From Myxococcota bacterium (lineage in GTDB: Bacteria > Myxococcota_A > UBA9160 > UBA6930), in assembly GCA_028285625.1 (NCBI GenBank), contig JANQOX010000021.1, forward strand, positions 62,001-126,000: a stretch of 64,000 bases of DNA, read 5' to 3'. Position 1 is the first letter of the stretch; each line of letters opens with the position of its first letter. Below, one piece after another: positions 43,726-54,737 of the stretch. The position numbers and the translations under genes were made by a program. Under the pieces are notes generated by a model. That model made no database searches. It was not told the origin of the DNA and worked only from the letters and a program-made list of their open reading frames with translations.

Positions 43726-46700
43726 ATGGCGATTCGCGTCGCCCTCCACCACTACACGTCCTACCGCTACGACCGTCCGGTCGTGCTGACGCCGCAGATC
43801 GTTCGGCTGCGTCCGGCGCCGCATTGCCGCACGCCGGTCGTGAGCTACTCGCTGCGGGTTGCGCCGGACGGCCACTTCCTCAACTGGCAGCAGGACCCCC
43901 AGAGCAACTGGCTCGCGCGGTTGGTGTTTCCCGAGCCGGTCACGCACTTCGACCTGACCGTCGATCTGGTGGCCGAGCTCACGGTGCAGAACCCGTTCGA
44001 CTTCTTTCTCGAAGAGTCGGCGCAGCAGTTTCCGTTCGCCTACGAAAGCTGGCTCGGCAAGGAGCTGCTGCCCTTCCTCCAGATCGCCGAGTCGGGTCCC
44101 TTGCTCGAGGGCTTCCTCGCCAGGGTCGACCGTAGTCTCACCCCCACCGTGGACTTCCTGGTGGCGCTCAACCAGCGACTCTCGGAGGAGATCCAATACC
44201 TGGTGCGCATTGAACCGGGCGTACAGACCTGCGAAGAGACGCTCGAGAAGCGCAGCGGATCGTGCCGCGACAGCGCGTGGCTGCTGGTGCAGGCGCTTCG
44301 CCACCTCGGCATCGCGGCGCGCTTCGTGTCGGGATACCTGATCCAGCTGCGCCCGGACCAGAAGCCCCTCGACGGGCCCGCGGGCGTGGACGCCGACTTC
44401 ACCGACCTGCACGCGTGGGCCGAGGCCTACCTGCCGGGCGCGGGCTGGGTCGGCCTCGACCCCACGTCGGGCCTGTTCGCGGGCGAGGGCCACCTGCCGG
44501 TCGCGGCCACACCCGACCCGGCCTCGGCGGCCCCGGTTTCGGGCGGCGTCGCCGACTGCGAGGTGTCGTTCGACTTTGCCATGCGCGTCGAGCGCATCCA
44601 CGAAGACCCGCGAACGACGCAGCCCTACCGCGAAGAGGACTGGCAGCGCATCGATGCGCTCGGCGAGACCATCGACCGCAGTCTCGAAGCCTCGGACGTG
44701 CGCCTCACCCTGGGCGGGGAGCCCACCTTCGTGTCCATCGACGACATCGAGGGCGAGCAGTGGAACCACGAGGCGCTCGGCGACGAGAAGCGCCGCGTCG
44801 GCGAGGCGCTGCTGCGGCGCATGCATGCGCGCCTCGCGCCTGGCGGTCTGTTGCACTTCGGGCAGGGCAAGTGGTACCCGGGCGAGCCGCTGCCGCGCTG
44901 GGCGCTGGCCTGCATCGCGCGGCGCGACGGCCACCCGGTCTGGCGCAACCCGAAGCTGTTGGCCGAGGGCGGCCACGACTACGGACACGATGCAGCCGAT
45001 GCCGACCGCTTTACCCGGCGTCTCGCCGAGCGTCTGGCGGTCGACCCGGACTACGTGATCCACGCATTCGAAGACCCGCTGGACCACCTGCGTCGCGAGG
45101 GCCGCCTGCCGGTGAACCTGGAGCCCGACGACAACCGCCTCGACGACCCGAAGGAGCGCGAGCGCATGCGGCGCGTCTTCGAGCGCGGGCTCTCACAGCC
45201 GGTGGGTGCGGTGCTGCCCATCGAGCGGGTGCCGGGGCCGCGCGGCCCCGTCTGGCAGACCGGCCTCTGGATGCTCCGCGGAAAGCACCTGGTGCTGTTG
45301 CCCGGCGACTCGCCCATCGGCCTGCGCCTGCCGCTGCCGAGCCTCCCGTGGCAGGACCCCGAGAGCGCCGAGTGGGTGGACCCGCTCGACCCGACGGCGC
45401 CGCACGGGCCGCTGCAGCCGCCGGCCACGGCAACCTCGGGGCCGCTGCAGCCGCCGGCGAGGTCTGCGCCGCGCGGTCACGCGCCCGACTTCGTGGCGCT
45501 TCCCGCAGACCCCGACGCCGCGCCCGAGCGCGTCCACGAGCAGCGCCTCGCGCCGCGAAACGACCGCGACCTGGCACCGGGGGCCGGCGAGTCGGCCGAC
45601 TGGGTCGTCCGGACGGCGCTCTGTGTCGAGGCGCGCGACGGCCAGCTCGAACTCTTCATGCCGCCGCTCTACGACATCGAGGACTACCTGGCGCTGGTGG
45701 CGGCCATCGAAGCGACGGCCGAGGAACTCGACCTGCCCATCGTGATCGGGGGCTACCTACCGCCGGACGATCCCCGCGTCGAGCGCTTCAGCGTGACGCC
45801 CGACCCCGGCGTGCTCGAGGTGAACGTACGGCCGGCGGCGAGTTGGCGTCAGCTCGTCGACGAGACCACCGAACTCTACGAGGACGCGCGCACGCTTCGC
45901 CTGGGCACCGAGAAGTTCATGCTCGACGGGCGGCACAGCGGCACCGGGGGCGGCAACCACGTGGTCCTCGGCGGGCCCACCCCGGCCGACAGCCCGATCC
46001 TGCGCCGCCCCGATCTGCTGAAGAGCCTGCTGGGCTTCTGGCTCGACCATCCGTCGCTCTCGTATCTCTTCTCGGGAATGTTCATCGGCCCCACGAGCCA
46101 GGCGCCGCGGATCGACGAGGCCCGCCACGAGAGCGTCTACGAGCTGGGCATCGCCTTCGAGCAGATCGCCGAGCCGGGTGAGGGGCCGCCTCCGGCGCCG
46201 TGGCTCGTCGACCGCGTGTTCCGCCATCTGCTCACCGACGTCACCGGCAACACCCATCGCGCCGAGTTCTGCATCGACAAGCTCTACGCGCCGGAGAGCG
46301 CGACGGGTCGTCTGGGCCTGCTCGAGCTGCGCGCGTTCGAGATGCCGCCCCATGCGCGCATGAGCCTGGTGCAGCAGCTGCTGCTGCGCGGGCTCGTGGC
46401 CTGGTTCTGGCGCGATCCGTACCGAAGTGCGCTCTCGCGCTGGGGGACGTCGCTTCACGACCGCTTCCTGCTGCCCCACTTCGTCGATGACGACCTGCGG
46501 GCGGTGCTGAGCGCGCTCGGCGAAGCGGGTTTCGACTTCGACCGGCAGTGGTTCGACGCGCACTTCGAGTTCCGGTTTCCGAAGGTCGGCACGGTGCATC
46601 ACGACGGCGTGGAGATCGAGCTGCGATCGGCCCTCGAGCCGTGGCACGTGCTCGGCGAGCAGCCCGGCGCGGGTGGCACCGTTCGCTACGTCGACTCGTC

Positions 46701-47121
46701 CCTCGAACGCCTCCAGGTGCGCGTGCGCGGGCTCGCCCCCGAGCGGCACGGGGTCGCGTGCAACGGTCGCACGTTGCCGCTGCAGCCCACGGGCACCGCC
46801 GGCGAGTTCGTGGCCGGGGTGCGCTTTCGCGCCTGGCAGCCCGCGACCTGCCTGCACCCCACCATCCCCGTCCACGCGCCGCTGGTGTTCGACCTGGTCG
46901 ACCGCGCGGCCGGGCGCTCGCTCGGGGGCTGCACCTATCGGGTGGCCCACCCGGGCGGACGCAACTACGAGACCTTCCCGGTGAACGCCAACGAGGCCGA
47001 GGCGCGCCGTGCGGTGCGTTTCGAGCCCATCGGTCACACGCCGGGCCCCATGACCCTGGCGGAACCCGAGCGCAACCCGCAGTTTCCCCACACGCTCGAT
47101 CTTCGCAGGAGACCGGCTTGA
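43726..47121 (+). CDS. Transglutaminase-like protein with DUF2126 domain (1131 aa)
   Basis: [45 protein letters not shown]...[30 protein letters not shown]...[34 protein letters not shown]; long C-terminal DUF2126-like region. Confidence 0.93.
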   Translation: MAIRVALHHYTSYRYDRPVVLTPQIVRLRPAPHCRTPVVSYSLRVAPDGHFLNWQQDPQSNWLARLVFPEPVTHFDLTVDLVAELTVQNPFDFFLEESAQQFPFAYESWLGKELLPFLQIAESGPLLEGFLARVDRSLTPTVDFLVALNQRLSEEIQYLVRIEPGVQTCEETLEKRSGSCRDSAWLLVQALRHLGIAARFVSGYLIQLRPDQKPLDGPAGVDADFTDLHAWAEAYLPGAGWVGLDPTSGLFAGEGHLPVAATPDPASAAPVSGGVADCEVSFDFAMRVERIHEDPRTTQPYREEDWQRIDALGETIDRSLEASDVRLTLGGEPTFVSIDDIEGEQWNHEALGDEKRRVGEALLRRMHARLAPGGLLHFGQGKWYPGEPLPRWALACIARRDGHPVWRNPKLLAEGGHDYGHDAADADRFTRRLAERLAVDPDYVIHAFEDPLDHLRREGRLPVNLEPDDNRLDDPKERERMRRVFERGLSQPVGAVLPIERVPGPRGPVWQTGLWMLRGKHLVLLPGDSPIGLRLPLPSLPWQDPESAEWVDPLDPTAPHGPLQPPATATSGPLQPPARSAPRGHAPDFVALPADPDAAPERVHEQRLAPRNDRDLAPGAGESADWVVRTALCVEARDGQLELFMPPLYDIEDYLALVAAIEATAEELDLPIVIGGYLPPDDPRVERFSVTPDPGVLEVNVRPAASWRQLVDETTELYEDARTLRLGTEKFMLDGRHSGTGGGNHVVLGGPTPADSPILRRPDLLKSLLGFWLDHPSLSYLFSGMFIGPTSQAPRIDEARHESVYELGIAFEQIAEPGEGPPPAPWLVDRVFRHLLTDVTGNTHRAEFCIDKLYAPESATGRLGLLELRAFEMPPHARMSLVQQLLLRGLVAWFWRDPYRSALSRWGTSLHDRFLLPHFVDDDLRAVLSALGEAGFDFDRQWFDAHFEFRFPKVGTVHHDGVEIELRSALEPWHVLGEQPGAGGTVRYVDSSLERLQVRVRGLAPERHGVACNGRTLPLQPTGTAGEFVAGVRFRAWQPATCLHPTIPVHAPLVFDLVDRAAGRSLGGCTYRVAHPGGRNYETFPVNANEAEARRAVRFEPIGHTPGPMTLAEPERNPQFPHTLDLRRRPA
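45406..45458 (+). repeat. 20-bp direct repeat GGGCCGCTGCAGCCGCCGGC x2, 33-bp period
   Basis: Copies at 45406-45425 and 45439-45458; encodes [18 protein letters not shown] linker in the DUF2126 protein. Confidence 0.9.
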
Positions 47122-49601
47122 ACCTGGCGGTGGAGGGACACTGGGATGAGACGGTGCGTCCCGACGGCGCCCCGAGCCCCGCATGGCGCCAGCTCATGGA
47201 CGCGCTTCAGGGTCTCGGCCGCCGCGAGCTGCTGCTGCGCTGGGAGCGCGCGCGTCAGCTGCTCGAAGACAACGGGGTCACCTACAACGTCTACGGCGAC
47301 CCGCGCGGCGTCGACCGGCCCTGGCAGCTCGACGCGGTGCCCATGCTGCTCGACGCCGACGAGTGGGCGGGCATCGAAGCCGCGGTGTCGCAGCGCGCCG
47401 AGCTGCTCGACCGGATCCTCGGCGACGTCTATGGGCCACAGCGCCTGTTGCGCGAGGACGCGCTTCCGCCCGAGCTGGTGTTCGCGCACCCGGGCTTCCT
47501 GCGGCCCTGCCACGGGCTCGCGGTGCCCGGCGGGCGCCACCTGCACGTCTACGCCGCCGACCTGGCGCGCTCGCCCGACGGGCAGTGGTGGGTGATCGCC
47601 GACCGCAGCCAGGCGCCGTCGGGTGCGGGCTACGCCCTCGAGAACCGGGTGGTCATGTCGCGCGTGATGCCCGAGCTGTTTCGCCAGTTTCCGGTGCGGC
47701 GCCTGGCCAACTACTTCCAGACCTATCAGGAGTCGCTGCGTCGCATCGCACCCGAGGGCCGCGAATCGCCGCGCATCGTGTTGCTGACGCCGGGCCCGTA
47801 CAACGAGACCTACTTCGAGCATGCGTATCTTTCGCGCTACCTCGGACTCACCCTGGCCGAGGGCGGCGACCTCACCGTGCGCGACGAGCGCGTGTACCTG
47901 AAGACGCTCTCGGGGCTCCAGCAGGTGGACGTGATCCTGCGGCGCCAGGACGCCGACTTCTGCGACCCGCTCGAACTCTGGGGGGAGTCGGCCCTGGGCA
48001 TTCCGGGCCTGGTGCAGGCGGTGCGCGCGGGGCGGGTGACCGTGGCCAACGCCCTGGGTTCGGGCCTGATCGAGACCTCGGCGATCATGGCCTTCCTGCC
48101 GAGCCTGTGTCGCAAGCTGCTCGGGGAAGAGCTGCGCATGCCGTCGGTGGCGACCTGGTGGTGCGGCCATCCTCGCGAGCTCGATCACACCCTGGCGCAT
48201 CTCGATCAGCTCGTGCTGAAGCCGGCCCTGGCGGGTTCGCCGCGCGCCAGTGGAGAGCCGGTCTTCGGTGGCGAGCTCTCGGCGGCCGAGCGCGATGCGC
48301 TCGCCGAGCGGATCCGCGCCCGGCCGCACGGCTGGGTGGCGCAGGAGAAGGTGGCCCTCTCGACGGTGCCCACGGGCGACGAAGACGGGCTTCAGCCCCG
48401 TCACATGGTGCTGCGCGTCTATGCCGTCACCGATGGCGACGGTTGGTTCGTGCTGCCGGGCGGTCTCACCCGGGTGTCGAGCACCCGGGACAGCCTGGTG
48501 GTCTCGAGCCAACGCGGCGGGGCCAGCAAGGACACGTGGGTACTCGCGCCCGCGCATGAGCCGTACGTGAGCCTCCTGCCGAAGGCGCCCGGGCCGGGCG
48601 ACGTCGCGCGAAGCAGCCTGTCCCTGACCAGCCGCGTGGCCGACAACCTGCTGTGGCTGGGCCGGGGCAGCGAGCGCGTGGAAGCCGGCGTGCGCCTGTT
48701 TCGCGCCGTCTTTCGCGAGCTGTCGGACGAACCGCTGCGACCCGCCGACGCCCCCCTGCCCGACGCCGTCGAGGTGGTCGATCGCATGGGCCGGCTCGGC
48801 GCGGACGAAGGCGAGGCACCGCTCGAGGACCGCGTGCTCGCAGCCGTCTTCGACCGGGAGCAGCCCGGGTCGCTCGCCGCGAGCATCGCCGAGCTGCACC
48901 GCCTGGCGTGGCTCGCACGCGATCGCATCTCGCCCGATTCGTGGCGGGTGCTGAGCCGGCTCGACCAGGAGTTCACGGCACCCACGGTGCACCCGGCGCT
49001 GCGGGCGAGCGCGGCGCTGCAGACGCTCGACCGCAGTCTGCTCCAGGTGGCGGCCTTCACGGGCCTCGCGGTCGAGAGCATGACGCGCACGCTCGCCTGG
49101 CAGTTTCTCGAGATCGGGCGCCGGCTCGAGCGCGCTACGCAGGGCGTCGAGCTGCTGCAGGCCACCTTGCTCGAAGCGCTGCCCGAAGACTCCCGCCGGC
49201 TCGAAACGTTGCTCGATTCGGCCGACTCGTCCATGACCTACCGCGCGCGCTACCGCGCCTCGGCCGAGCTTCCGCTGGTGCTCGACCTGCTGCTGGTGGA
49301 CGAGCTCAACCCGCGCTCGGTGGGCTACCAGCTCTCGGGCCTCGACGAGCGGTTGCGTGCGCTTCACCGCGCGCCCCATGATGCGGTCCGTGCGCTGCTC
49401 GCGCGGGTGCGCGAGACGCCGCTGGACGAACTGGCGGCGCTCGAGCCGACCGAGGACGGCCCGCGGCGCACGACGCTCGAGTCGGTGCTGCGTGACCTCG
49501 CGACCGGGCTGCCCGAGATTGCCAATGCGCTCAACCAGGCCTACCTGAGCCACTCGCTCCAACGCCGGCAGGGCCCCGGCTTTCGGCCGGAACCGGCATG
49601 A
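47118..49601 (+). CDS. Fused circularly permuted ATP-grasp + alpha-E protein
   Basis: TTG start overlapping previous TGA; DNGVTYNVYGDPRGVDRPWQLDAVPMLL... then SLTSRVADNLLWLGRGSERVEAGVRLFRAVFRE (alpha-E). Confidence 0.92.
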   Translation: MNLAVEGHWDETVRPDGAPSPAWRQLMDALQGLGRRELLLRWERARQLLEDNGVTYNVYGDPRGVDRPWQLDAVPMLLDADEWAGIEAAVSQRAELLDRILGDVYGPQRLLREDALPPELVFAHPGFLRPCHGLAVPGGRHLHVYAADLARSPDGQWWVIADRSQAPSGAGYALENRVVMSRVMPELFRQFPVRRLANYFQTYQESLRRIAPEGRESPRIVLLTPGPYNETYFEHAYLSRYLGLTLAEGGDLTVRDERVYLKTLSGLQQVDVILRRQDADFCDPLELWGESALGIPGLVQAVRAGRVTVANALGSGLIETSAIMAFLPSLCRKLLGEELRMPSVATWWCGHPRELDHTLAHLDQLVLKPALAGSPRASGEPVFGGELSAAERDALAERIRARPHGWVAQEKVALSTVPTGDEDGLQPRHMVLRVYAVTDGDGWFVLPGGLTRVSSTRDSLVVSSQRGGASKDTWVLAPAHEPYVSLLPKAPGPGDVARSSLSLTSRVADNLLWLGRGSERVEAGVRLFRAVFRELSDEPLRPADAPLPDAVEVVDRMGRLGADEGEAPLEDRVLAAVFDREQPGSLAASIAELHRLAWLARDRISPDSWRVLSRLDQEFTAPTVHPALRASAALQTLDRSLLQVAAFTGLAVESMTRTLAWQFLEIGRRLERATQGVELLQATLLEALPEDSRRLETLLDSADSSMTYRARYRASAELPLVLDLLLVDELNPRSVGYQLSGLDERLRALHRAPHDAVRALLARVRETPLDELAALEPTEDGPRRTTLESVLRDLATGLPEIANALNQAYLSHSLQRRQGPGFRPEPA

Positions 49602-50596
49602 CGCAGAACGACGCTCCGAACGGGACGCAAGCCTCCACAGCGAACGCGACGCCGTCCTCTGGACCGCACGGAACCCGCTACGACGTCGTGCACGAGACGC
49701 GCTACGCGTACAGCGAGGCCGCGTTCACTTCGCACAACGTGGCGCACCTGATGCCGAGGGCGACCGACTGGCAGCGCCTCGAGGGCCTCGAGCTGCGGAT
49801 CGACCCGAGCCCGCCCACGGTGCAGTGGCAGCCCGACTACTTCGGCAACGACGTGGTGTTCTTCACGATCCTCGAACCCCACGACAAGCTCGTGGTGCGC
49901 GTCGAGAGTTCGGTCGAGCTGCTGCCGCGCCCCGAGCTCTCGCTGACGCAGTCGCCCGCCTGGGAAGACGTCGCGACGCGGTTGCGGAGCGACCGGGACG
50001 AAACCACCCTCCACGCCTACGAGATGGCGTTCGAGTCGCCCTTCGTGCCTCGCGGCGAGCCGTTCGCCGACTACGCCCGCGCGTCGTTCACCGCGGGCCG
50101 CCCCTTGGCCAAAGCGCTGCTCGACCTCAACGCGCGAATCCACCGCGAGTTTCGCTACGACCCCGAGGCCACGACGCTGGCTACGCCCATCGCCCAGGTG
50201 CTCGAAGAGCGCCACGGCGTCTGTCAGGACTTCGCGCACCTGATGATCGGCTGCCTGCGCTCGCTCGGGCTCCCGGCCCGCTACGTGAGCGGCTACCTGC
50301 GCAGCGCAGATCCCAAGCCCGATGCGGATCCCCAACCCGATGCCGACGCCGAGCCCGGGGCGGAAGGGCTCGTCGGCTCCGAAGCCTCGCACGCGTGGGT
50401 TTCGGCCTGGTGCCCCGAGAACGGGTGGATCGACGTCGACCCCACCAACGACGTCGTCCCGAGCGATCGCCACATCGTGCTCGGCTGGGGGCGCGACTAC
50501 GACGACGTGAGCCCGCTCAAGGGCGTGACCCTGGGTGGCGGGGCGCACACCGTCTCGGTCGAGGTCAGCGCCAGGCCGATCGAGGCGAGCCCCTAG
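49598..50596 (+). CDS. Transglutaminase-like cysteine peptidase family protein
   Basis: [27 protein letters not shown]...[32 protein letters not shown]...[23 protein letters not shown]. Confidence 0.93.
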   Translation: MTQNDAPNGTQASTANATPSSGPHGTRYDVVHETRYAYSEAAFTSHNVAHLMPRATDWQRLEGLELRIDPSPPTVQWQPDYFGNDVVFFTILEPHDKLVVRVESSVELLPRPELSLTQSPAWEDVATRLRSDRDETTLHAYEMAFESPFVPRGEPFADYARASFTAGRPLAKALLDLNARIHREFRYDPEATTLATPIAQVLEERHGVCQDFAHLMIGCLRSLGLPARYVSGYLRSADPKPDADPQPDADAEPGAEGLVGSEASHAWVSAWCPENGWIDVDPTNDVVPSDRHIVLGWGRDYDDVSPLKGVTLGGGAHTVSVEVSARPIEASP

Positions 50597-50753
50597 CCCG
50601 CGCTCGTCCCGGCGCCCGCCCACGGCTCCCGTACGCGGGCGAAGTGCACACCCGCTAGGCAGCCCTGGCGCGGGAGTGTGCGCCGAACCCGGCCCGGATC
50701 GGGTCCAGCCGGCCCCTGATGGTCGTTGCGGGCGCGCCTCGGGGGAGGCGAAC

Positions 50754-50769
50754 GGGCACGGTCCTTGCT
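50754..50769 (+). promoter_or_regulatory. Candidate sigma-54 promoter upstream of glutamine synthetase III
   Basis: GGGCACGGTCCTTGCT: 10/11 match to TGGCACG-N4-TTGC with exact GG-N10-GC spacing. Confidence 0.7.
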
Positions 50770-50822
50770 CTGCGTCCAGGTGGGCCTGCCTTCTGCAGCG
50801 CCCCAACCCCGAGGACCCACCC

Positions 50823-53006
50823 ATGAGCGGAAGCACGGCGCGACTCCGAGCCATCGAGGCCGTCAACACGTACGTGCCCCTGAACGAGCCCCTGAACTTC
50901 TCCGAAACCTCCGCGCGCGAGCTCTTCGGCGCGAACGTCTTCAACGCGACGGTGATGAAGGCCCGGCTGCCCAAGCAGGTCTACACCTCGCTCCAGCGCA
51001 CGATCGAGACGGGCTCGTCCCTCGACCCGGCCCTGGCCGACGTCGTGGCCAACGCCATGAAGGACTGGGCGATCGAGAAGGGCGCGACCCACTACGCGCA
51101 CGTGTTCTACCCGCTCACCGGGGCCACGGCCGAGAAGCACGACAGCTTCCTTTCGCCCGACGGCAGCGGAGGCGCGCTCGCCGAGTTTGCCGGCAAGACC
51201 CTGATCCAGGGCGAGCCCGATGCCTCGAGCTTTCCGAACGGCGGCATCCGCGCCACGTTCGAGGCCCGGGGCTACACCGCCTGGGACGTCACCAGCCCGG
51301 CCTACATCCTCGAGAACCCCAACGGCACGACGCTCTGCATCCCCACGGCGTTCGTCTCGTGGACCGGCGAGGCGCTCGACAAGAAGACGCCCCTGCTGCG
51401 CTCGATGCAGGCCCTCGACAAGCAGGCCCGCCGCGTGCTCGAAGTGTTCGGCCACGAAGACCCGGCCAAGGTGTTCGCGTTCGCGGGGCCCGAGCAGGAG
51501 TACTTCCTGGTCGATCGCAACTTCTACTTCGCTCGGCCCGACCTGCTCTCGGCCGGGCGCACCCTGTTCGGCGCGCCGCCGCCCAAGGGCCAGGAGTTCG
51601 ACGACCACTACTTCGGAGCCATTCCCGAGCGCGTGCTCGCCTTCATGCTCGATTGCGAGCGCGAACTGTTCAAGCTCGGCATCCCGGTGAAGACCCGCCA
51701 CAACGAGGTGGCACCGGGTCAGTTCGAGGTCGCTCCGGTCTTCGAGAGTGCCAACCTCGCCACCGACCACCAGCAGCTGATGATGGTGACGCTGCAGCGC
51801 ATGGCGCAGAAGCACGGCATGGCCTGCCTGATGCACGAGAAGCCCTTCGCGGGCGTGAATGGCTCGGGCAAGCACGTGAACTTCTCGCTCGGCAACGCCA
51901 CCCAGGGCAACCTGCTCGATCCGGGCGACACGCCCCATGCCAACGCGCAGTTCCTGGTGTTCTGCGCGGCGGTCATCCGGGCGGTGCACAAGCATGCGGG
52001 GCTGCTGCGGGCGGTAATCGCCTCGGCCTCCAACGACCACCGGCTCGGTGCGAACGAGGCGCCGCCGGCCATCATCTCGATCTTCCTCGGCGAACAGCTC
52101 ACCGACGTCTTCGACCAGATCGCGAAGGGCGGTGCCACCAGCTCGAAGGAGGGTGGGACGCTCACGGTGGGGGTCGACACCCTGCCTGGGCTGCCCAAGG
52201 ACGCCGGCGACCGCAACCGCACCAGCCCCTTCGCGTTCACGGGCAATCGCTTCGAGTTCCGCGCGGTGGGTTCGAGCCAGTCGATCGCGGGTCCGCTCGT
52301 GGCGATGAACACCATCCTCGCCGAGTCGCTCGACGCGATCGCGACCGAGCTCGAGGCCGCCGTTGCGGAAGACCCCGACGAACTGAACGCGGCCGTGCAG
52401 AAGGTGATCGAGCAGATCATGGCGAACCACGGTGCCGTGGTCTTCAACGGGGACGGCTATTCCGATGCCTGGCACGCCGAGGCCGAGGAGCGGGGGCTTC
52501 CCAACCTGCGGACGACGGTCGACGCCCTGCCCGTGCTGGCCTCCGACGAGGTGGTCTCGCTCTTCGAGTCCTACGGGGTGCTCTCGAAGCGTGAAATCCA
52601 CAGCCGCCTCGAGGTCTACCTGGAGCAGTACGTCCTCGCGGTTCAGGTGGAGGCGAAGACCGCAGTCGAGATGGCGCGCACCGTGATCTACCCGTCGGCG
52701 GTACGCTACCTGGGCGAGCTGGCGACCACAGCACGCACCCTCGACAAGCTGGACCTGTCGTTCGAGAGCGCGACGCTCGAAGACGCCGTCACCCTGGCCA
52801 GTCGGCTCGAAGGCGAGATCGCCGCGCTCGAAAGCGAGCTGGCCAAGGAGCCGGGCGAGAACCTGCAGCTCGAGGCCGAGCACTGCAAGGACGGAATCCT
52901 GCCCGCCATGGTGGCGCTGCGCGAAACGGCCGATTCGCTCGAGGGCCTGGTGGCCGACGACCTCTGGCCGCTCGCCACCTACCAGGAGATGCTCTTCATC
53001 AAGTAG
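50823..53006 (+). CDS. glnN: Type III glutamine synthetase (GlnN-type)
   Basis: 727 aa; [37 protein letters not shown]...[23 protein letters not shown]...[29 protein letters not shown]...[19 protein letters not shown]. Confidence 0.95.
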   Translation: MSGSTARLRAIEAVNTYVPLNEPLNFSETSARELFGANVFNATVMKARLPKQVYTSLQRTIETGSSLDPALADVVANAMKDWAIEKGATHYAHVFYPLTGATAEKHDSFLSPDGSGGALAEFAGKTLIQGEPDASSFPNGGIRATFEARGYTAWDVTSPAYILENPNGTTLCIPTAFVSWTGEALDKKTPLLRSMQALDKQARRVLEVFGHEDPAKVFAFAGPEQEYFLVDRNFYFARPDLLSAGRTLFGAPPPKGQEFDDHYFGAIPERVLAFMLDCERELFKLGIPVKTRHNEVAPGQFEVAPVFESANLATDHQQLMMVTLQRMAQKHGMACLMHEKPFAGVNGSGKHVNFSLGNATQGNLLDPGDTPHANAQFLVFCAAVIRAVHKHAGLLRAVIASASNDHRLGANEAPPAIISIFLGEQLTDVFDQIAKGGATSSKEGGTLTVGVDTLPGLPKDAGDRNRTSPFAFTGNRFEFRAVGSSQSIAGPLVAMNTILAESLDAIATELEAAVAEDPDELNAAVQKVIEQIMANHGAVVFNGDGYSDAWHAEAEERGLPNLRTTVDALPVLASDEVVSLFESYGVLSKREIHSRLEVYLEQYVLAVQVEAKTAVEMARTVIYPSAVRYLGELATTARTLDKLDLSFESATLEDAVTLASRLEGEIAALESELAKEPGENLQLEAEHCKDGILPAMVALRETADSLEGLVADDLWPLATYQEMLFIK

Positions 53007-53114
53007 GACCAGCGGAGGTCGCCCGGGTGAGGTTGACGGGGGTCTTCCAAGCCCGGGCGGCCGCCGGTCCTACCGGCCGGCCCCCTCGTGGTGCGAGCGT
53101 GGAGGAGAGGAAGC

Positions 53115-53297
53115 GTGGACCAGGGGATCGACATCCGAGCCCTCGACGAGTGGATGTACGCCATCCAGTCGGCCCTCGAGGAGCTCGACCCCGCGGCGAA
53201 CGCGGATCCGATCGCGCTGCTTCAGCGCACGCTCGACGCCATGCGTGAGCGTCGCGCGGCGCTGCGCACCATCCGCCACAACCAAGCGGGATATTGA
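53115..53297 (+). CDS. Small hypothetical protein (60 aa)
   Basis: GTG at 53115 preceded by GGAGGAGAGGAAGC; VDQGIDIRALDEWMYAIQSALEELDPAANADPIALLQRTLDAMRERRAALRTIRHNQAGY. Confidence 0.5.
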   Translation: MDQGIDIRALDEWMYAIQSALEELDPAANADPIALLQRTLDAMRERRAALRTIRHNQAGY

Positions 53298-53366
53298 GCG
53301 AGGCGGCCGGACACGCCGGGCGGTAGGCTTGGTGGGGCCAGGACAACTCCCACCCCAGAGGCCCCC

Positions 53367-53831
53367 ATGTCCAACGACACCCCTGCCTCCGCCGGGTCCG
53401 GCAGTCCGCCGCCCCGCTGGCTGCTCAAGACCATGACCCGCACCCACGTGGCGTTGCATCGCCTGTCGGGCGGGCGCTGGTTCAACAAGCTCGCGGGTGA
53501 CGAGGTGTGCTTCGTCACCATGACCGGCGCGAAGAGCGGGCGCACGATCACGATCCCGCTCATGTACGTGCCCCACGAGGACGGCGTCCTGCTGGTGGCG
53601 TCCCAGGGCGGCGCGCCGAAGAACCCGGTGTGGTACGGCAACCTCGTGAAGCACCCCGACATCGAGGTGAATCACCGCGGCCGCAACATGGCGCTCCGCG
53701 CACGGCTCGCGACCGCCGAAGAGAAGCCGGCGCTCTGGCCGGTCTGCGACCAGCACTACGCGCCGTATGCCGACTACCGCAAGCGAACCGACCGGGACAT
53801 CCCGATCTTCGTCTGCGAGCCGCGCGCCTAG
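53367..53831 (+). CDS. Deazaflavin (F420)-dependent nitroreductase-family protein (Ddn-like)
   Basis: VTMTGAKSGRTITIPLMYVPHEDGVLLVASQGGAPKNPVWYGNLVKHPDIEVNHRGRNMALRARLATAEEKPALWP. Confidence 0.9.
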   Translation: MSNDTPASAGSGSPPPRWLLKTMTRTHVALHRLSGGRWFNKLAGDEVCFVTMTGAKSGRTITIPLMYVPHEDGVLLVASQGGAPKNPVWYGNLVKHPDIEVNHRGRNMALRARLATAEEKPALWPVCDQHYAPYADYRKRTDRDIPIFVCEPRA

Positions 53832-53859
53832 GTCAGGCCCTCGCGCGCGCAGACCCTGG

Positions 53860-54681
53860 CTAGAGGTTGAGCTGCTTCGGCGGCCTCACCACGATGTCGG
53901 CGATGTTCACGTGGATGGGCTGGGTTACGGCGTAGAGCACGGCCTGGGCCACGTCGTCCGGGTCGCCGAGCAGCTGCTTGAGGCTCTCGCTCAGCTTCTC
54001 GAACACCTCGTCGGGCAGGCGCTCGCCTGCCTTCACCTCGATGTCGAGCCCTGCCATCTTGACGAACCCCTGCACGAAGGCCGGGTCGAAGTTGCGCGCA
54101 AAGTTGGTGGCGATGGCGCCGGGCATCACGTTCACCACGCGGATCGGGTCTTCTTCGAGCTCGCCGCGCAGGGTGGCGGAGATGGCGTTCACGGCATGCT
54201 TCGTCGAGCCGTAGACGCCCGAGTCGGGCCGCTGCGCGGCGATCGACGAGATGTTCACGATGTGACCTTCGGCACCGCAGGCCCGCATGGCGAGCACGCC
54301 CGCCTGGCAACCGACGAGCAGGCCCAGCAGGTTGGTCTCGAGCATGGTGCGCCACTGCTCGGGGTCGCCCTCGAGGATCGGCGCCGGGAACGACACGCCC
54401 GCGTTGTTCACCAGGATGTCGAGTCGCCCGGTGGCCTCGACCGCGCGATCGACGAGCCCGCGTACCTGCGCGGGGTCGCGCATGTCCGCCACCACGCCTT
54501 CGGCCTTTCCGCCGGCTTCGGCGATGGTCTTGGCAGACGCCTCCATGGCCGACGCGGTGCGTCCGGACAGGAACACGTGAGCGCCGGCGCCGCCCAGGGT
54601 CTCGGCGATCGCTCGGCCGATGCCGCTCGACGCACCGGTCACGATGGCGGTCTTGCCAGAGAGGGGGGCTTCGCTGCTCAT
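53860..54681 (-). CDS. SDR family oxidoreductase
   Basis: GKTAIVTGASSGIGRAIAETLGGAGAHVFLSGR...DILVNNAGVSFPAP...IVNISSIAAQRPDSGVYGSTKHAVNA. Confidence 0.95.
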   Translation of the reverse strand: MSSEAPLSGKTAIVTGASSGIGRAIAETLGGAGAHVFLSGRTASAMEASAKTIAEAGGKAEGVVADMRDPAQVRGLVDRAVEATGRLDILVNNAGVSFPAPILEGDPEQWRTMLETNLLGLLVGCQAGVLAMRACGAEGHIVNISSIAAQRPDSGVYGSTKHAVNAISATLRGELEEDPIRVVNVMPGAIATNFARNFDPAFVQGFVKMAGLDIEVKAGERLPDEVFEKLSESLKQLLGDPDDVAQAVLYAVTQPIHVNIADIVVRPPKQLNL

Positions 54682-54737
54682 GGGTTCTCCTTGGGGCGCG
54701 GCGGGCGAGTGTGGCACAGGTGCGTCGCGGCCCTGGG

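Noticed and set aside
45406-45458. 20-bp direct repeat as a mobile-element target or CRISPR-like repeat
   Set aside because: In-frame coding duplication producing a GPLQPPA linker; only two copies.
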